A stretch of DNA of 64,000 nt from Gammaproteobacteria bacterium (lineage in GTDB: Bacteria; Pseudomonadota; Gammaproteobacteria; Pseudomonadales; Ketobacteraceae), in assembly GCA_013178375.1 (NCBI GenBank), contig JABLXQ010000009.1, positions 1 to 64,000 on the forward strand. Reading direction: 5' to 3'. Below, in pieces: positions 38,741-48,589 of the stretch. The notes beneath the pieces were generated by a model, which saw only the letters and a program-made list of their open reading frames with translations, did no database searches and was not told where the DNA came from. Position 1 is the stretch's first letter; each line of letters opens with the position of its first letter. The translations under genes and the position numbers were made by a program.

Positions 38741-40546
38741 TCAGGGGGACGTGACGGCGGTGGCGCAGTTGTCCGAATCCAGCCGGATTTCCAGCGGCTG
38801 GCCCTTGGGCGGCAGCGCGCAGTCCAGCACCTTGCCGCCGGCCCAGTGGTAGAAACGGTAGGCGTTGCTGTCGAGGGGCTGGGCGAACTGGAAACGGGCG
38901 CGGGTGGGCACGCCGTCCCGTGCGTCCATCACGGTGACGATCATGCCGGACAGACGCAGGCTGTCGCCCTCGGCCAGCGGTGCCTGCGGACCCCGCAACA
39001 GGCCTTCCTGCACCGGGTCATACAGGCCCTTGTCGCTGGCCAGATCGAAGGCGCGGGTGCTGATGACGGTAAGGGTGAGCGGGCGCGTACCGGACGCCAG
39101 CAGCCAGGTCTTCGCCGCCACAGGCAGGCCGCGATAGGCGCGCACACCATTGATGTAGCCGCCTGCGCTGGACAGGGGCGGATTGAGCAGGATCGGGGTA
39201 GTGCCGTTGGGATCGTCCGGCAGGTCCCAGGCAATGGCGCCGCTGTTGATCATGCCGTCGCCCGCCAGCTTCATCGAGTAGGCTTCCACCGGCAGCAGCA
39301 GTGCTGACACCCCCAGATTCAGCGCGATCAGCAGGCCCGCGAACAGCGCCGTGGCCTGACGCAGGCCCGGCTGTTGCAACAGGCGGCGTTCGCGCCAGGC
39401 TTCCAGCCACAAGCCGAGGAATCCGGCTGCGCCAATGCTGGCGGCCAGCAGCAGACGGCTGTGCGCCACCGTGCTCGCCACCGGCAGCAGACACAACAGC
39501 GCGCCCACCAGCCAGAAACGGGCGCGGCGGTCCTGCCGCAGCAGCGGCCAGCTCAACGCGAGCAGCACACCGAACAGCGTGCCATACACCACCACCCGCG
39601 ACACCGGCAGCGCCGATCCCAGTTCCGGCGGCACCGCAAAGAACAACCCACCCAGCAGATCCAGCCCGCGCTGACCCAGCATCTGCAAAAACAGCTGCGG
39701 CGTGGCCAGCGGATCAATGTAGTGACCGGAGCCGACTGCGCCATAACCCAACACCGCGCGCACCCCCAGCCAGATCAGCCCCACCAGCACATAGGGCGCC
39801 AGCGAGGCAACTCGGTCCTTCCACGACCCATTATCCAGGAACAGCACATACGCCAGAATGTAGCAGCCGGTGCTTACCGCCATTTCCCCGCAAAGCAGAC
39901 CGGCGCCAAACAGCATCACCGCGCGCAGATCGACGATACCGCGCTCGTGCGCCCGCCACTGATGGTGGAAATACAGCGTCATCACCAGGAACAGGCACGC
40001 CAGCAACGCATTGCGGTTGGCGATCCAGCCCGCCGGCACGCCGTGACCATACGACAGAGCGAACAGGAACACCGCCCACCAGAGCGCACGCCCCCTTTCC
40101 TGCGCTATCGCCAGCCCCTGCCCTGTCGCCGGCCCCTGCAGCGCCGCAAACAGACGGAAGCTGGTCCACAGCAGAAGCGCGAAAAAAACCAGGCTGTGCA
40201 CATGCATCAGCAGTGGCCACTGCGGCCACAGCAGGTAATCGATGCCATGGGTAAATTCGGCCAGCGGACGCCAGAAGGCGTATTTGACCTCGGGATTGCT
40301 CCACCAGGGCAGCAGGCCCAGGTTGGTCAGATCCAGCACCCGCCCCGGATCGCCATCCAGAAAACTGAACAGGCCGTAGGGACTGGCGGGGCTGTTGGTG
40401 TGCAGCACCGGATTCTGCTGCGTCACCAGTCCCCAGTGGAAGTAATCGTCCAGCTGCAATCCCACCAGCAGGGACGGCGCCGTCAGCAGCAGCGCCAGCC
40501 CCAGCGCCCAGCGGCAATAGCGGGGCAATGTCGCAGAGTTCTCCAT
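38741..40546 (-). CDS. Polytopic membrane protein of unknown function
   Basis: A 601-residue membrane protein with about ten to twelve hydrophobic segments in residues 12-425 and a soluble C-terminal tail. The first loop contains LQLDDYFHWGLV, an acidic motif after the first helix reminiscent of GT-C glycosyltransferases. AFWRPLAEFTHGIDYLLWP is another loop landmark often seen in large bacterial proteins annotated as 'membrane protein' or 'tetratricopeptide-less O-mannosyltransferase-like'. I do not recognise a specific function. It starts 1 bp after the stop of the upstream acyltransferase, so the pair is one transcription unit. A sugar-transfer role in the envelope is possible but not shown. 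Confidence 0.6.
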   Translation of the reverse strand: MENSATLPRYCRWALGLALLLTAPSLLVGLQLDDYFHWGLVTQQNPVLHTNSPASPYGLFSFLDGDPGRVLDLTNLGLLPWWSNPEVKYAFWRPLAEFTHGIDYLLWPQWPLLMHVHSLVFFALLLWTSFRLFAALQGPATGQGLAIAQERGRALWWAVFLFALSYGHGVPAGWIANRNALLACLFLVMTLYFHHQWRAHERGIVDLRAVMLFGAGLLCGEMAVSTGCYILAYVLFLDNGSWKDRVASLAPYVLVGLIWLGVRAVLGYGAVGSGHYIDPLATPQLFLQMLGQRGLDLLGGLFFAVPPELGSALPVSRVVVYGTLFGVLLALSWPLLRQDRRARFWLVGALLCLLPVASTVAHSRLLLAASIGAAGFLGLWLEAWRERRLLQQPGLRQATALFAGLLIALNLGVSALLLPVEAYSMKLAGDGMINSGAIAWDLPDDPNGTTPILLNPPLSSAGGYINGVRAYRGLPVAAKTWLLASGTRPLTLTVISTRAFDLASDKGLYDPVQEGLLRGPQAPLAEGDSLRLSGMIVTVMDARDGVPTRARFQFAQPLDSNAYRFYHWAGGKVLDCALPPKGQPLEIRLDSDNCATAVTSP

Positions 40547-40547
40547 G

Positions 40548-41828
40548 TCACTTCCGCAGGTTCATGATCGGACGTTCGATCAGCAGATAGAAAATCAGGG
40601 CACCGAAAATGGTGAGCGCCGTACTGTACGCCGTCAGGATGCACATCGCTTCCCAGTGGGTGTAATCATAGCGCTCCGGATACTTCTGCATGGCATTCAC
40701 ACCAAGAGAAACCATGGCGACGATGGGCAGCACATGCAACAGGTACATGGAATAGGACAACTGCGCCAGCGGATACCAGATCCGGTTGGCCAGGACCAGG
40801 TTCAGCACCCGGCTCATGTAACTCTTTTCCACGCACAGCAGGATCAGGTATGCCAGGCTGCCGGAAAACAGGTTGCGACTGAAGGTCTGGTACAGGATGT
40901 TGCCCCAGTACCAGTCATCGAAATCCCGCGACAGGACCGGCGTCACCATCAGCACCACAATACAGGCCAGGCTCAGCCAGCCCAGCACATGGCCCAGCGG
41001 CGTGTTGAGAAAGCGCTTGGTAGCCACTTCGTGATGGAAGTAATAAAACGCCGCCAGACAGCCGCACAGCAGTGCGCCGTAGCGTGTGTACAGGTTGTCA
41101 TAGAGCACGCTGAAATGATGGGCATGGAAGCTGGGATCGGTCACCAGCACACTGCCGGGCGTGGCGCGAATCCGCTCATCCGTCATGATCACCACAAAGC
41201 AGATCACGAACGACAGCCCCAGCAAACCCCACAGCCAGCGCTCCGGACGGTCAAACCGCATCACGAACATCAGCAGCAGCGGGTACAGCAGATAGAACTG
41301 CTCCTCGATCGCCAGGGTCCAGGTCCAGTTCATGGCCTGTTCGTCATAGGGCAGGAAATTGTTCACGTACAGCACGTTGGCCCACAGGTTGTCGAGCTTC
41401 TGCATCTCGCGCCCGGCGTCGTCCAGCGTGTACACCCCGATGAGCACATAGACCAGGATCGCCAGCCAGTAGGCCGGGCTCAGGCGCAGAAAACGGCGGG
41501 AATAGAAATTCCACATGTGGATCTTGCCGTCGCGGTCGATCTGGCGCAGCAGGATGCCGCTGATCAGAAAGCCGCTGATGACGAAGAAAATATCCACGCT
41601 CTTGTCGGCATTCCAGGCCCAGGACCACGCGAGCCCGCCTTCCTCGATCATGTTGATCATTTCAACATCGGGGTGGGCGGCGCAGTAGATGGCGAAGGTG
41701 TGGAAGACCAGGATCATCAGCATGGACAGGGCACGAAAGCCGTCCAGTACCGGGAAGTTGCCGGGAGGGCGAACGAACAATTGCTTGATATTGCGAACCG
41801 GTGAAAAGGCCGACAGGAAAGCGTTCAT
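40548..41828 (-). CDS. Acyltransferase 3 family membrane protein (OafA/YrhL-like)
   Basis: A 426-residue integral membrane acyltransferase. FPVLDGFRALSMLMILVFHT near residue 22-41 carries the family RALxxxxVxxxH pattern. DIFFVISGFLISGILL and FYSRRFLRLSPAYWL are the next hallmark segments, followed by WTWTLAIEEQFYLLYPLLL. About ten helices follow. Such enzymes acetylate or acylate O-antigen, peptidoglycan or other glycans from the cytoplasmic acyl-CoA pool. I chose ATG 41828 because the preceding 33 residues of open frame lack conservation. It is upstream of, and nearly abuts, the polytopic protein gene. Confidence 0.85.
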   Translation of the reverse strand: MNAFLSAFSPVRNIKQLFVRPPGNFPVLDGFRALSMLMILVFHTFAIYCAAHPDVEMINMIEEGGLAWSWAWNADKSVDIFFVISGFLISGILLRQIDRDGKIHMWNFYSRRFLRLSPAYWLAILVYVLIGVYTLDDAGREMQKLDNLWANVLYVNNFLPYDEQAMNWTWTLAIEEQFYLLYPLLLMFVMRFDRPERWLWGLLGLSFVICFVVIMTDERIRATPGSVLVTDPSFHAHHFSVLYDNLYTRYGALLCGCLAAFYYFHHEVATKRFLNTPLGHVLGWLSLACIVVLMVTPVLSRDFDDWYWGNILYQTFSRNLFSGSLAYLILLCVEKSYMSRVLNLVLANRIWYPLAQLSYSMYLLHVLPIVAMVSLGVNAMQKYPERYDYTHWEAMCILTAYSTALTIFGALIFYLLIERPIMNLRK

Positions 41829-42015
41829 AACAACCACTGCGATTTTTTGTTTTTGTTGCGGGTGCGGTCCCCTGCGGCCCAGTTCCGTTGGCCTGTGTCC
41901 GCTTATACCCGGTGAGTTTTTGTACAACGCACGGCCATTCTAGCAAGCGTTGATGCCGGGTTGGAACGAATGGTAATGAAAAAGATAAACAAATGGGCAG
42001 AAAAGGTTCACACAA

Positions 42016-43818
42016 TCAGGAAAGCCCGGTGGTGGCCGGTGCCACCCGCAGCACTTCCTCCGGCGTGGTCAGGCCGGTGGCGACCTTGTGGGCCCCGGAC
42101 AGGCGCAGGGTGCGCATGCCTTCCTTCAGGGCCTGCTTGCGGATGGTGTTGAGTTCGGCAGAGTGGGCGATCATGTCCTTCAGTTCCTGCGACAGCACCA
42201 TGATCTCGTAGATGCCCACCCGGCCCAGGTAGCCGGTCTTGCGGCATTCCAGGCAGCCGACAGGCATCTTGATCTTCTCCGGCATCTTGCCCTTGAAAGG
42301 GCTGATCAGGGCTTCCCAGGCCTCGGGGTCGATGTGGGTATCACGCTTGCAGTGGGGGCACAGGGTGCGCACCAGACGCTGGGCCATCACCCCCAGCAGG
42401 GTGGCTGAGATCAGATAGGGAGCAACTCCGAGGTCCATCAGCCGCACCACGGCGGACGGCGCATCGTTGGTGTGCAGGGTGGAAATCACCAGGTGCCCGG
42501 TGAGGGCCGCCTGGATCGCCATGTTGGCGGTCTCCAGATCGCGGATCTCGCCCACCATGATGATGTCCGGGTCCTGCCGCAGCAGGGCGCGCACGCCGTC
42601 GGCAAAGGTCAGGTCGATATTGTCCATCACCTGCATCTGGTTGAAGGCGGGTTCCACCATCTCGATCGGATCTTCGATGGTGCAGACATTCACTTCCCGC
42701 GTGGCCAGCTGCTTCAGGGTGGAATACAGCGTGGTGGTCTTACCGGAGCCGGTGGGGCCGGTCACCAGCACGATGCCGTTGGGCTGGTTCACCATGTTCT
42801 GCCATTTTTCATAGTCCTCATCGGTGAGGCCCATCTGGGCAGCCGAGCGCACCAGCACTTCCGGATCGAAAATCCGCATCACCATCTTTTCGCCGAACGC
42901 GGTGGGCAAGGTGGACAAACGCAGTTCCACTTCGCCACCGTCGCCGCTCTTGGTTTTCAGGCGGCCATCCTGGGGACGGCGTTTTTCCGCCACATCCATG
43001 CGGCCGATGATCTTGATCCGGCTGGTAACGGCGGCCATCACGGCGGCAGGCAGTTCGTACACGTCATGCAGCACACCGTCGATGCGGAAGCGGATATAGC
43101 CGTGTTCGCGGCGCGGTTCCAGATGGATGTCGCTGGCGCGCTGGTCGAAGGCGTACTGCAGCAGCCAGTCCACGATTTTCACGATGTGCTGGTCGTTGGC
43201 GTCGGGGGAACCCAGCTCCCCCAGCTGCAGCAGCTGTTCGAAATTGGTGACGTTGGACTGGCCCGCATCCTTGCCGGTGGCACCCTTGACCGAGCGGGCC
43301 AGATTGTAGAATTCCAGCGTGTAGCGACGCAGGTCGGCGGGATTGACGATCACCCGCTTGATCTTCTTGCCGCGCAGGGTCTGCTCCAGGCCGTGCTCCC
43401 AGTCCGACAGGAACGGCTGGCCGCTGGCGATGGTGACGGACTCCTTGTCCACTGCCACCGCCAGAATCTCGTGGCGCTCGGCAAAATTGAACGACATCAC
43501 CGAGGTGGTGGCGGTGACATCCACCTTGAGCGGATCAACGTGATAGACCGGCTGGCCGGCACGTTTGGACAGCCATTCTGTGAGCTTGTCCAGGGTCAGC
43601 TTCTGATGCTCGTCGTGCTGGTCGGTCAGGTTGAACTTGGCGACGAACTGCAGCGGATTCCAGTTCAGTTCGGTCTTTTCCCGGCGCTGGCCAGTGACGA
43701 AATTGAGGTCCCGCTCGGTGATGCGTGCATCTTCCACCAGACCGTCAAGCACCCAGCGCACGTCGATGCGGATGCTGGGCATGCTGAAATTGGCTTTGCC
43801 GGGTTTGGCGCTGGACAC
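42016..43818 (-). CDS. Stand-alone GspE/PulE/PilB-type secretion ATPase
   Basis: A hexameric AAA-type ATPase of the type II secretion/type IV pilus assembly family. From GTG 43818 (AGGAG 10 bases upstream) the protein is 600 residues; ATG 43782 and TTG 43881 are alternative starts. An N-terminal domain is followed by the core, with ASDIHLEPRREHGYIRFRID, Walker A GPTGSGKTTT, the Asp box VCTIEDPIEM, Walker B DIIMVGEIRDLETA and the His box HTNDAPSA. Near the C-terminus is a four-Cys zinc site, CPHC...CLEC. No pilin, secretin or PilC/GspF gene is adjacent, so its partner complex must be elsewhere. Confidence 0.88.
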   Translation of the reverse strand: MSSAKPGKANFSMPSIRIDVRWVLDGLVEDARITERDLNFVTGQRREKTELNWNPLQFVAKFNLTDQHDEHQKLTLDKLTEWLSKRAGQPVYHVDPLKVDVTATTSVMSFNFAERHEILAVAVDKESVTIASGQPFLSDWEHGLEQTLRGKKIKRVIVNPADLRRYTLEFYNLARSVKGATGKDAGQSNVTNFEQLLQLGELGSPDANDQHIVKIVDWLLQYAFDQRASDIHLEPRREHGYIRFRIDGVLHDVYELPAAVMAAVTSRIKIIGRMDVAEKRRPQDGRLKTKSGDGGEVELRLSTLPTAFGEKMVMRIFDPEVLVRSAAQMGLTDEDYEKWQNMVNQPNGIVLVTGPTGSGKTTTLYSTLKQLATREVNVCTIEDPIEMVEPAFNQMQVMDNIDLTFADGVRALLRQDPDIIMVGEIRDLETANMAIQAALTGHLVISTLHTNDAPSAVVRLMDLGVAPYLISATLLGVMAQRLVRTLCPHCKRDTHIDPEAWEALISPFKGKMPEKIKMPVGCLECRKTGYLGRVGIYEIMVLSQELKDMIAHSAELNTIRKQALKEGMRTLRLSGAHKVATGLTTPEEVLRVAPATTGLS

Positions 43819-44012
43819 GGGGGGATGACTCCTGGCTGGGTGAGTGGCAGATGCAGCACTCTGAAAGGATTGTAGTCTCAAGCGCTTAAGGGCTCAAAAT
43901 CCGGCCCCCGGAATCGTGACCCGGCCCGTAAAATCCGGTATCGTTCGCGCAAACCAACCTTCCCGGGTCGCCTGTTGTCGGGGCCACCCAGGTGCAGTCA
44001 CGAGGGCTTGTC

Positions 44013-44543
44013 ATGGAATCCGTCATCGAAAAAATCCTGTATGCCAGCCGCTGGCTGATGGCGCCGGTGTACCTGGGCCTGAGCGTGCTGCTGCTGGCCC
44101 TGGCGATCAAGTTCTTCCAGGAACTGATCCACATTTTCCCGGTGCTGTTCAGCATGAAGGAGCAGGACCTGATCCTGGCCATGCTGACCCTGATCGACCT
44201 GACCCTGGTAGGCAGCCTGATCGTGATGGTGATGTTTTCCGGCTATGAAAACTTCGTGTCGCAGATAGACATCGCCGAAACCGGTGAGAAGCTGGCCTGG
44301 CTGGGCAAGATGGATGCGGGTTCGCTGAAACTGAAGCTGTCCTCGTCCATCGTGGCCATTTCGGCCATCCACCTGCTGAAAGCCTATATGGATTTCAAAC
44401 CCAGCGTCGCCATCGACAGCCCCGAGGAAACCAAGCTGATGTGGCTGCTGATCGTGCATATGGGCTTCGTGGTATCCACCCTGTTCATGGCGGTGATGGA
44501 CCACATCGAGCGCAAGACCAAGCTGATGATGATGGGTCACTGA
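44013..44543 (+). CDS. yqhA: YqhA-family (UPF0114, TIGR00645) membrane protein
   Basis: A 176-residue inner-membrane protein starting [20 protein letters not shown], which matches the start of the UPF0114 family. About four helices are visible: [39 protein letters not shown], a short one near 110 and [28 protein letters not shown] and the final [13 protein letters not shown] are family landmarks. The function is unknown. ATG 44013 is preferred over a start 7 codons upstream. It is divergent from the PulE-like gene. Confidence 0.85.
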   Translation: MESVIEKILYASRWLMAPVYLGLSVLLLALAIKFFQELIHIFPVLFSMKEQDLILAMLTLIDLTLVGSLIVMVMFSGYENFVSQIDIAETGEKLAWLGKMDAGSLKLKLSSSIVAISAIHLLKAYMDFKPSVAIDSPEETKLMWLLIVHMGFVVSTLFMAVMDHIERKTKLMMMGH

Positions 44544-44990
44544 ACCTGGCCCCGGTCTGCACCAAAAAACGCCATCATGTACTTCACTGAGTCGCGGGCT
44601 CCCCGCATCAGTGGAGGGCGCGGCCCCCTTCCAAAGCGAAACCTGCCAGTTCAAGCACAGCGCGATTGAACCAAGGTATCACCCCCCGCTCCAGCCCCGT
44701 TTTCAGCCTCTCGCCATCCGCTCCCCAGCCGCTTTCCATCCGATCAAGCCCCTGAATTCCGACGTTTGAGACTGATAAGTCTAATTGACTCAACTTAAAT
44801 ATTTTGTCTCAAATATTGCTGTGCATTTCTGACAGGCCAGCTATATTTTCATATGATGTTGCGTGACTGATGGGTTCTGCTGGTGCGTTGGCGACCGGGT
44901 ATTTGCTGCCCGATGATGCATTGTTGCGCGCGCGACCCCTGATTACAGCTTCCGATCCGACCATAACAAACTGAACGGAGTCCAACTCTA
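44544..44990. other. Non-coding gap upstream of the DUF1302 gene
   Basis: This 447-bp stretch holds no convincing gene on either strand. It turns AT-rich near 44760-44860, the probable promoter area of the DUF1302-DUF1329 pair. A small hairpin, AGACT-GATA-AGTCT (about 44766-44780), lies in it. I cannot assign a definite -10/-35 pair. Confidence 0.5.
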
Positions 44991-46997
44991 ATGGCCTATT
45001 CCAACCGCTTTCGCGTTACTGCCCTGGCCGCCGCCATTGGCGCCCTGGGATCAGTGGCCCCGGCGCACGGGTTCGAGTACACCAATGACGACTTCCGCCT
45101 GCAGGTGGACAGCACGTTCTCGCTCGGCGCGTCCTGGCGGGCCAGTGACGTCGATTACCGCAACGTGGGCCTGCAAAACGCCCTGGCCGCCCAGTCCAAT
45201 GGCGACAACCCCAGCGGTGCACATCACAAGCACGGCTCCAGCACCTCCGATGACGGCGATTTGATGTGGAAGAAAGGCTCCACCTTCTCGGAAGTGGCCA
45301 AGCTGACCGTGGACATGGAATTGAACTACCGCAACTTTGGCGCCTTCATCCGCGGCAAAACCTTTTATGACAACCGCATCGTCAACGGCGATGGCGTCAC
45401 CGACCTGCCCGAGTACTACTGGCAGGACGACCAGGGTCGCAACCGCTCCCCCGACCAGAGCTCCGGCGCCAGTGGCGACATCCTGGACGCCTTTGTCTGG
45501 GGCGACTGGGACATGAACGGCCACCCGCTCAACGTGCGCTTCGGCAAGCAGGTGATCAACTGGGGCGAAGGCCTGCTGTTTGCCAATGGCATCAACAGCA
45601 TCAACCCGGTGGATGTGAGCGCGCTGCTGGCACCAGGCTCGGAAGTGAAGGATGCGCTGATTCCGCTGAATTCCCTGTACGGATCAGTGGGCTTGACCAA
45701 CGCGCTGTCACTGGAAGCCTTCGTGCTGTTCGACTGGCGCGAAACCGAGCTGCCGAACTGCGGCACCTTCTTCTCGCAATCGGATCTGGTGGGACCGGGC
45801 TGCTGGGCCGGATTTGTGCCGTCGGGGATGGAGTCGTCGTTTCCAGGCGCAGCGTCCGTCACCCTGCCCCGCGGCGCCGACCAGACGCCTGACAGCGATG
45901 GCCAGTATGGTGTTGCGGCCCGCTACTTCGTGGAATCCATCGAAACCGAGTTCGGCGCTTACTACACCAACCTGCATTCGAACCTGCCGGTGATTTCTGG
46001 GCACACGCCGGATGTCAGCAAGCTCAATCCGGCCTTGACCTCACTGGAACAGGCCCGCGCCTTCCTGACCTCCCTGCCGGCCGGTCCCACACCACCCGCC
46101 AGTTTCGGCAACCCCCTGGCCACCATTGCACTGCTGCCCTATGGTGACTACTTCGTGGAATATCCGGAAGACATCCAGATGTTCGGCGTCAGCTTCAGCA
46201 CCAGCCAGGATCTGGGCCTTCCCGGTGGCGCCACCGCAATTTCCGGCGAGATCAGCATGCGCAAGGATCAGCCCTTCGCCCTGGAAGACGGTGACGCACT
46301 TGCAGGTGCAGTGGGCCTGCCATCGCTGGCCTGCTGGGATGCGCCAAGAGCCTACGATTGCTACTCCGCATATGAGCCGGGGGAGTACAAGGCAGGCTAT
46401 TTGCAGAAGGACTACTTTCAGGCCGAGATGGTGTTCATCCACTTCTTTGATCAGATCCTCGGCGCCTCGCGCTGGACGGCGGTAGTGGACATTGCCGGCT
46501 CCTATCTGGATCTGCCAGGCAAAACCCAGGCGTTGCTGAACAGTAACTACAACGCCACCCTGAACCATCCCTGGATACCCGACGTGCCTTATACCGTCCC
46601 GGGCCACGCTATTTATGGCGGCGTCCCTTTCCAGACGTTCATCGACGGCATCTGGGGCGCAACCGGCAACCTGACGGTGGCACCCGAAGGCGACGACTAC
46701 TTCCCCACCTCCGGCGCCTGGGGCTACAAGCTGCGCTTCAGCGGTGATTACGAAGACGTGTTCGCCGGTATCAACCTGCGGCCCACCATCAGCTTCAGCC
46801 ACGATGTCGACGGCACCACGCCCACCCCGATCGCCAACTTCCTGGAAGATCGCAAGGCCATCGGCCTGTCGCTGGAAGCGGTGTACCTGAACGACTACAG
46901 CGTCAATATCGGCTACACCGATTTCTACGGCGCTGAACCCTACAACAGCCTGGCTGACCGGGATTACTACTCCCTCAGCACCACTATCTCATTCTGA
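44991..46997 (+). CDS. DUF1302-family outer-membrane protein
   Basis: A 668-residue exported protein with a signal peptide ending PAHG-F near residue 28. The mature start FEYTNDDFRLQVDSTFSLGASWRASD is typical of DUF1302, in which a beta-rich, porin-like outer-membrane barrel is predicted. The last residues, YYSLSTTISF, end in the aromatic Phe expected of a BAM substrate. Cys pairs occur at CGTF...GPGCW and ACWDAPRAYDCY. It precedes the DUF1329 gene by 18 bp. Such pairs usually accompany RND-type exporters and are linked to lipid or hydrophobic-compound metabolism, but neither has a proven biochemical role. Confidence 0.88.
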   Translation: MAYSNRFRVTALAAAIGALGSVAPAHGFEYTNDDFRLQVDSTFSLGASWRASDVDYRNVGLQNALAAQSNGDNPSGAHHKHGSSTSDDGDLMWKKGSTFSEVAKLTVDMELNYRNFGAFIRGKTFYDNRIVNGDGVTDLPEYYWQDDQGRNRSPDQSSGASGDILDAFVWGDWDMNGHPLNVRFGKQVINWGEGLLFANGINSINPVDVSALLAPGSEVKDALIPLNSLYGSVGLTNALSLEAFVLFDWRETELPNCGTFFSQSDLVGPGCWAGFVPSGMESSFPGAASVTLPRGADQTPDSDGQYGVAARYFVESIETEFGAYYTNLHSNLPVISGHTPDVSKLNPALTSLEQARAFLTSLPAGPTPPASFGNPLATIALLPYGDYFVEYPEDIQMFGVSFSTSQDLGLPGGATAISGEISMRKDQPFALEDGDALAGAVGLPSLACWDAPRAYDCYSAYEPGEYKAGYLQKDYFQAEMVFIHFFDQILGASRWTAVVDIAGSYLDLPGKTQALLNSNYNATLNHPWIPDVPYTVPGHAIYGGVPFQTFIDGIWGATGNLTVAPEGDDYFPTSGAWGYKLRFSGDYEDVFAGINLRPTISFSHDVDGTTPTPIANFLEDRKAIGLSLEAVYLNDYSVNIGYTDFYGAEPYNSLADRDYYSLSTTISF

Positions 46998-47015
46998 TCC
47001 GGGGCCAATAAGGAT

Positions 47016-48398
47016 ATGAACATGAAAAATAACAACCCGCTGAAACTGCTGGCCGGCGCGCTGCTGGCCTCGTCGCTGGTTGCCGCACCGGCACTGGGCA
47101 AGGTGGATCAGGCCCAGGCCAACAAGCTGGGCGGCAGCGAACTCACGGTGACCGGCGCCCAGGTGGCCGGCAACGCCGACAGCACCATCCCCGCCTACAC
47201 CGGCGGCCTGAAAGAAACACCGGCCTGCTACAAGGGCGGTGACTGGCTGTGCGATCCGTTCCCGGACGAAAAACCACTGTTCACCATCACGGCGGAAAAT
47301 GTCGATCAGTACGCCGGCAAACTCAGCGCCGGCCAGATCGCCATGTTCAAGAAATTTCCCAAAACCTTCCGCATGCCGGTGTACCCGACCCATCGCACCT
47401 TCCGCATGCCGGATGACGTCGCCGCGCTGACAAAGGAAAACGCGGTGAAAACCGAAACCCTCGGCGCCACCGGCCTGAAAAACTACACCCCCAAGGCGTT
47501 TCCGTTTCCGATCACCGACAACGGTCTGGAAATGGTGTGGAACCACATCGCCCGCTGGCGCGGCACCGGTGTGGACCGCTTCGCCGGACAGGCCACGCCC
47601 CAGGCCAACGGCGCCTACAGCATGGTGATGTTCCATGACGAAGTGGTGATTCCCGCCGCCATGACCGACTATGTGGAAGGCGAGGATCCCAACGTCATGT
47701 TCTACGGCAAGCAGACGGTCATCGCGCCGTCGCGTCTGGCGGGCAACGTGCTGATGGTGCACGAGACCATCGACCAGGTGCGGGAACCGCGCCGGGCCTG
47801 GATCTACAACGCCGGCCAGCGTCGCGTTCGCCGCGCACCGCAGGTGGCCTACGACGGCCCCGGTACCGCTGCCGACGGCCTGCGCACCGCCGACAACTAC
47901 GACCTCTACAACGGCTCGCCAGACCGCTACACCTGGACCTTCAAGGGCAAGAAGGAGCTGTACATTCCCTACAACTCCTACAAGCTGGACAAAAAGGGCC
48001 TGCCCTATGACGACGTCATCAATGCTGGCCACATCAATCAGGATCTGACCCGTTACGAACTGCACAGGGTGTATGAAGTGGAGGCCGTGCTGCGCGAAGG
48101 CACCCGTCACATCTACGCCAAGCGCGTGTTCCATTTCGACGAGGACAGCTGGATGGCGTCGGTGATCGATCACTACGACAACCGCGGCAACCTGTGGCGG
48201 GTGGCAGAAGCACACCAGATGCTGTTCTACCAGATTCCGGTGCAGGGCTACTCGGTGGAAACCCTGTACGACCTGAACTCCGGTCGCTACATGGTGCTGG
48301 GTCTGGAAAACAACGAATCGCAAGGCATAAAGTGGGATGCGAAATTCTCGAAAACGGATTTCCAGCCCGCGGCCGTGCGGCGGGCCGGGGTTCGTTGA
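47016..48398 (+). CDS. DUF1329-family periplasmic/outer-membrane lipid-binding-like protein
   Basis: A 460-residue exported protein with a signal peptide (LLAGALLASSLVAAPALG). Landmarks of DUF1329 are LGGSELTVTGAQVAGNADST, IPAYTGGL, MVMFHDEVVIPAAMTDY, RRAWIYNAGQRRVRRAPQVAYDGPG and ELYIPYNSYKLD. The fold is related to LolA/LolB-type lipid-binding barrels. It probably works with the DUF1302 barrel protein upstream, perhaps moving a hydrophobic cargo in the envelope (inference). Its transcript ends at a strong intrinsic terminator. Confidence 0.88.
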   Translation: MNMKNNNPLKLLAGALLASSLVAAPALGKVDQAQANKLGGSELTVTGAQVAGNADSTIPAYTGGLKETPACYKGGDWLCDPFPDEKPLFTITAENVDQYAGKLSAGQIAMFKKFPKTFRMPVYPTHRTFRMPDDVAALTKENAVKTETLGATGLKNYTPKAFPFPITDNGLEMVWNHIARWRGTGVDRFAGQATPQANGAYSMVMFHDEVVIPAAMTDYVEGEDPNVMFYGKQTVIAPSRLAGNVLMVHETIDQVREPRRAWIYNAGQRRVRRAPQVAYDGPGTAADGLRTADNYDLYNGSPDRYTWTFKGKKELYIPYNSYKLDKKGLPYDDVINAGHINQDLTRYELHRVYEVEAVLREGTRHIYAKRVFHFDEDSWMASVIDHYDNRGNLWRVAEAHQMLFYQIPVQGYSVETLYDLNSGRYMVLGLENNESQGIKWDAKFSKTDFQPAAVRRAGVR

Positions 48399-48420
48399 TC
48401 ACAAACGTGGCTTGAGCCCC

Positions 48421-48447
48421 AGGGGTGCTTCGGCACCCCTTTTTTTG
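48421..48447 (+). terminator. Intrinsic terminator after the DUF1329 gene
   Basis: AGGGGTGC and GCACCCCT form a perfect 8-bp stem around a TTCG tetraloop (48421-48440), followed by a run of T to 48447. It is 22 bp after the stop codon. Confidence 0.9.
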
Positions 48448-48530
48448 CCTGCAATGGCCTTGGACCAAACCGAATTTGCTGGAACGGAATTTGCTGAAAT
48501 AGGGGAAAGCCGTGTCCAACCCTGCGTTTC

Positions 48531-48546
48531 TGTCGCAAACGCGACA
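48531..48546. repeat. Inverted repeat upstream of the NifZ-like gene
   Basis: TGTCGC-AAAC-GCGACA is a perfect 6-bp dyad, 43 bp before the ATG at 48590. It could be an operator or a short leader hairpin. Confidence 0.4.
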
Positions 48547-48589
48547 ATGGAACCCCGGCCTGACCCAGTTTTCTGTTCGGAGTGCGCCG

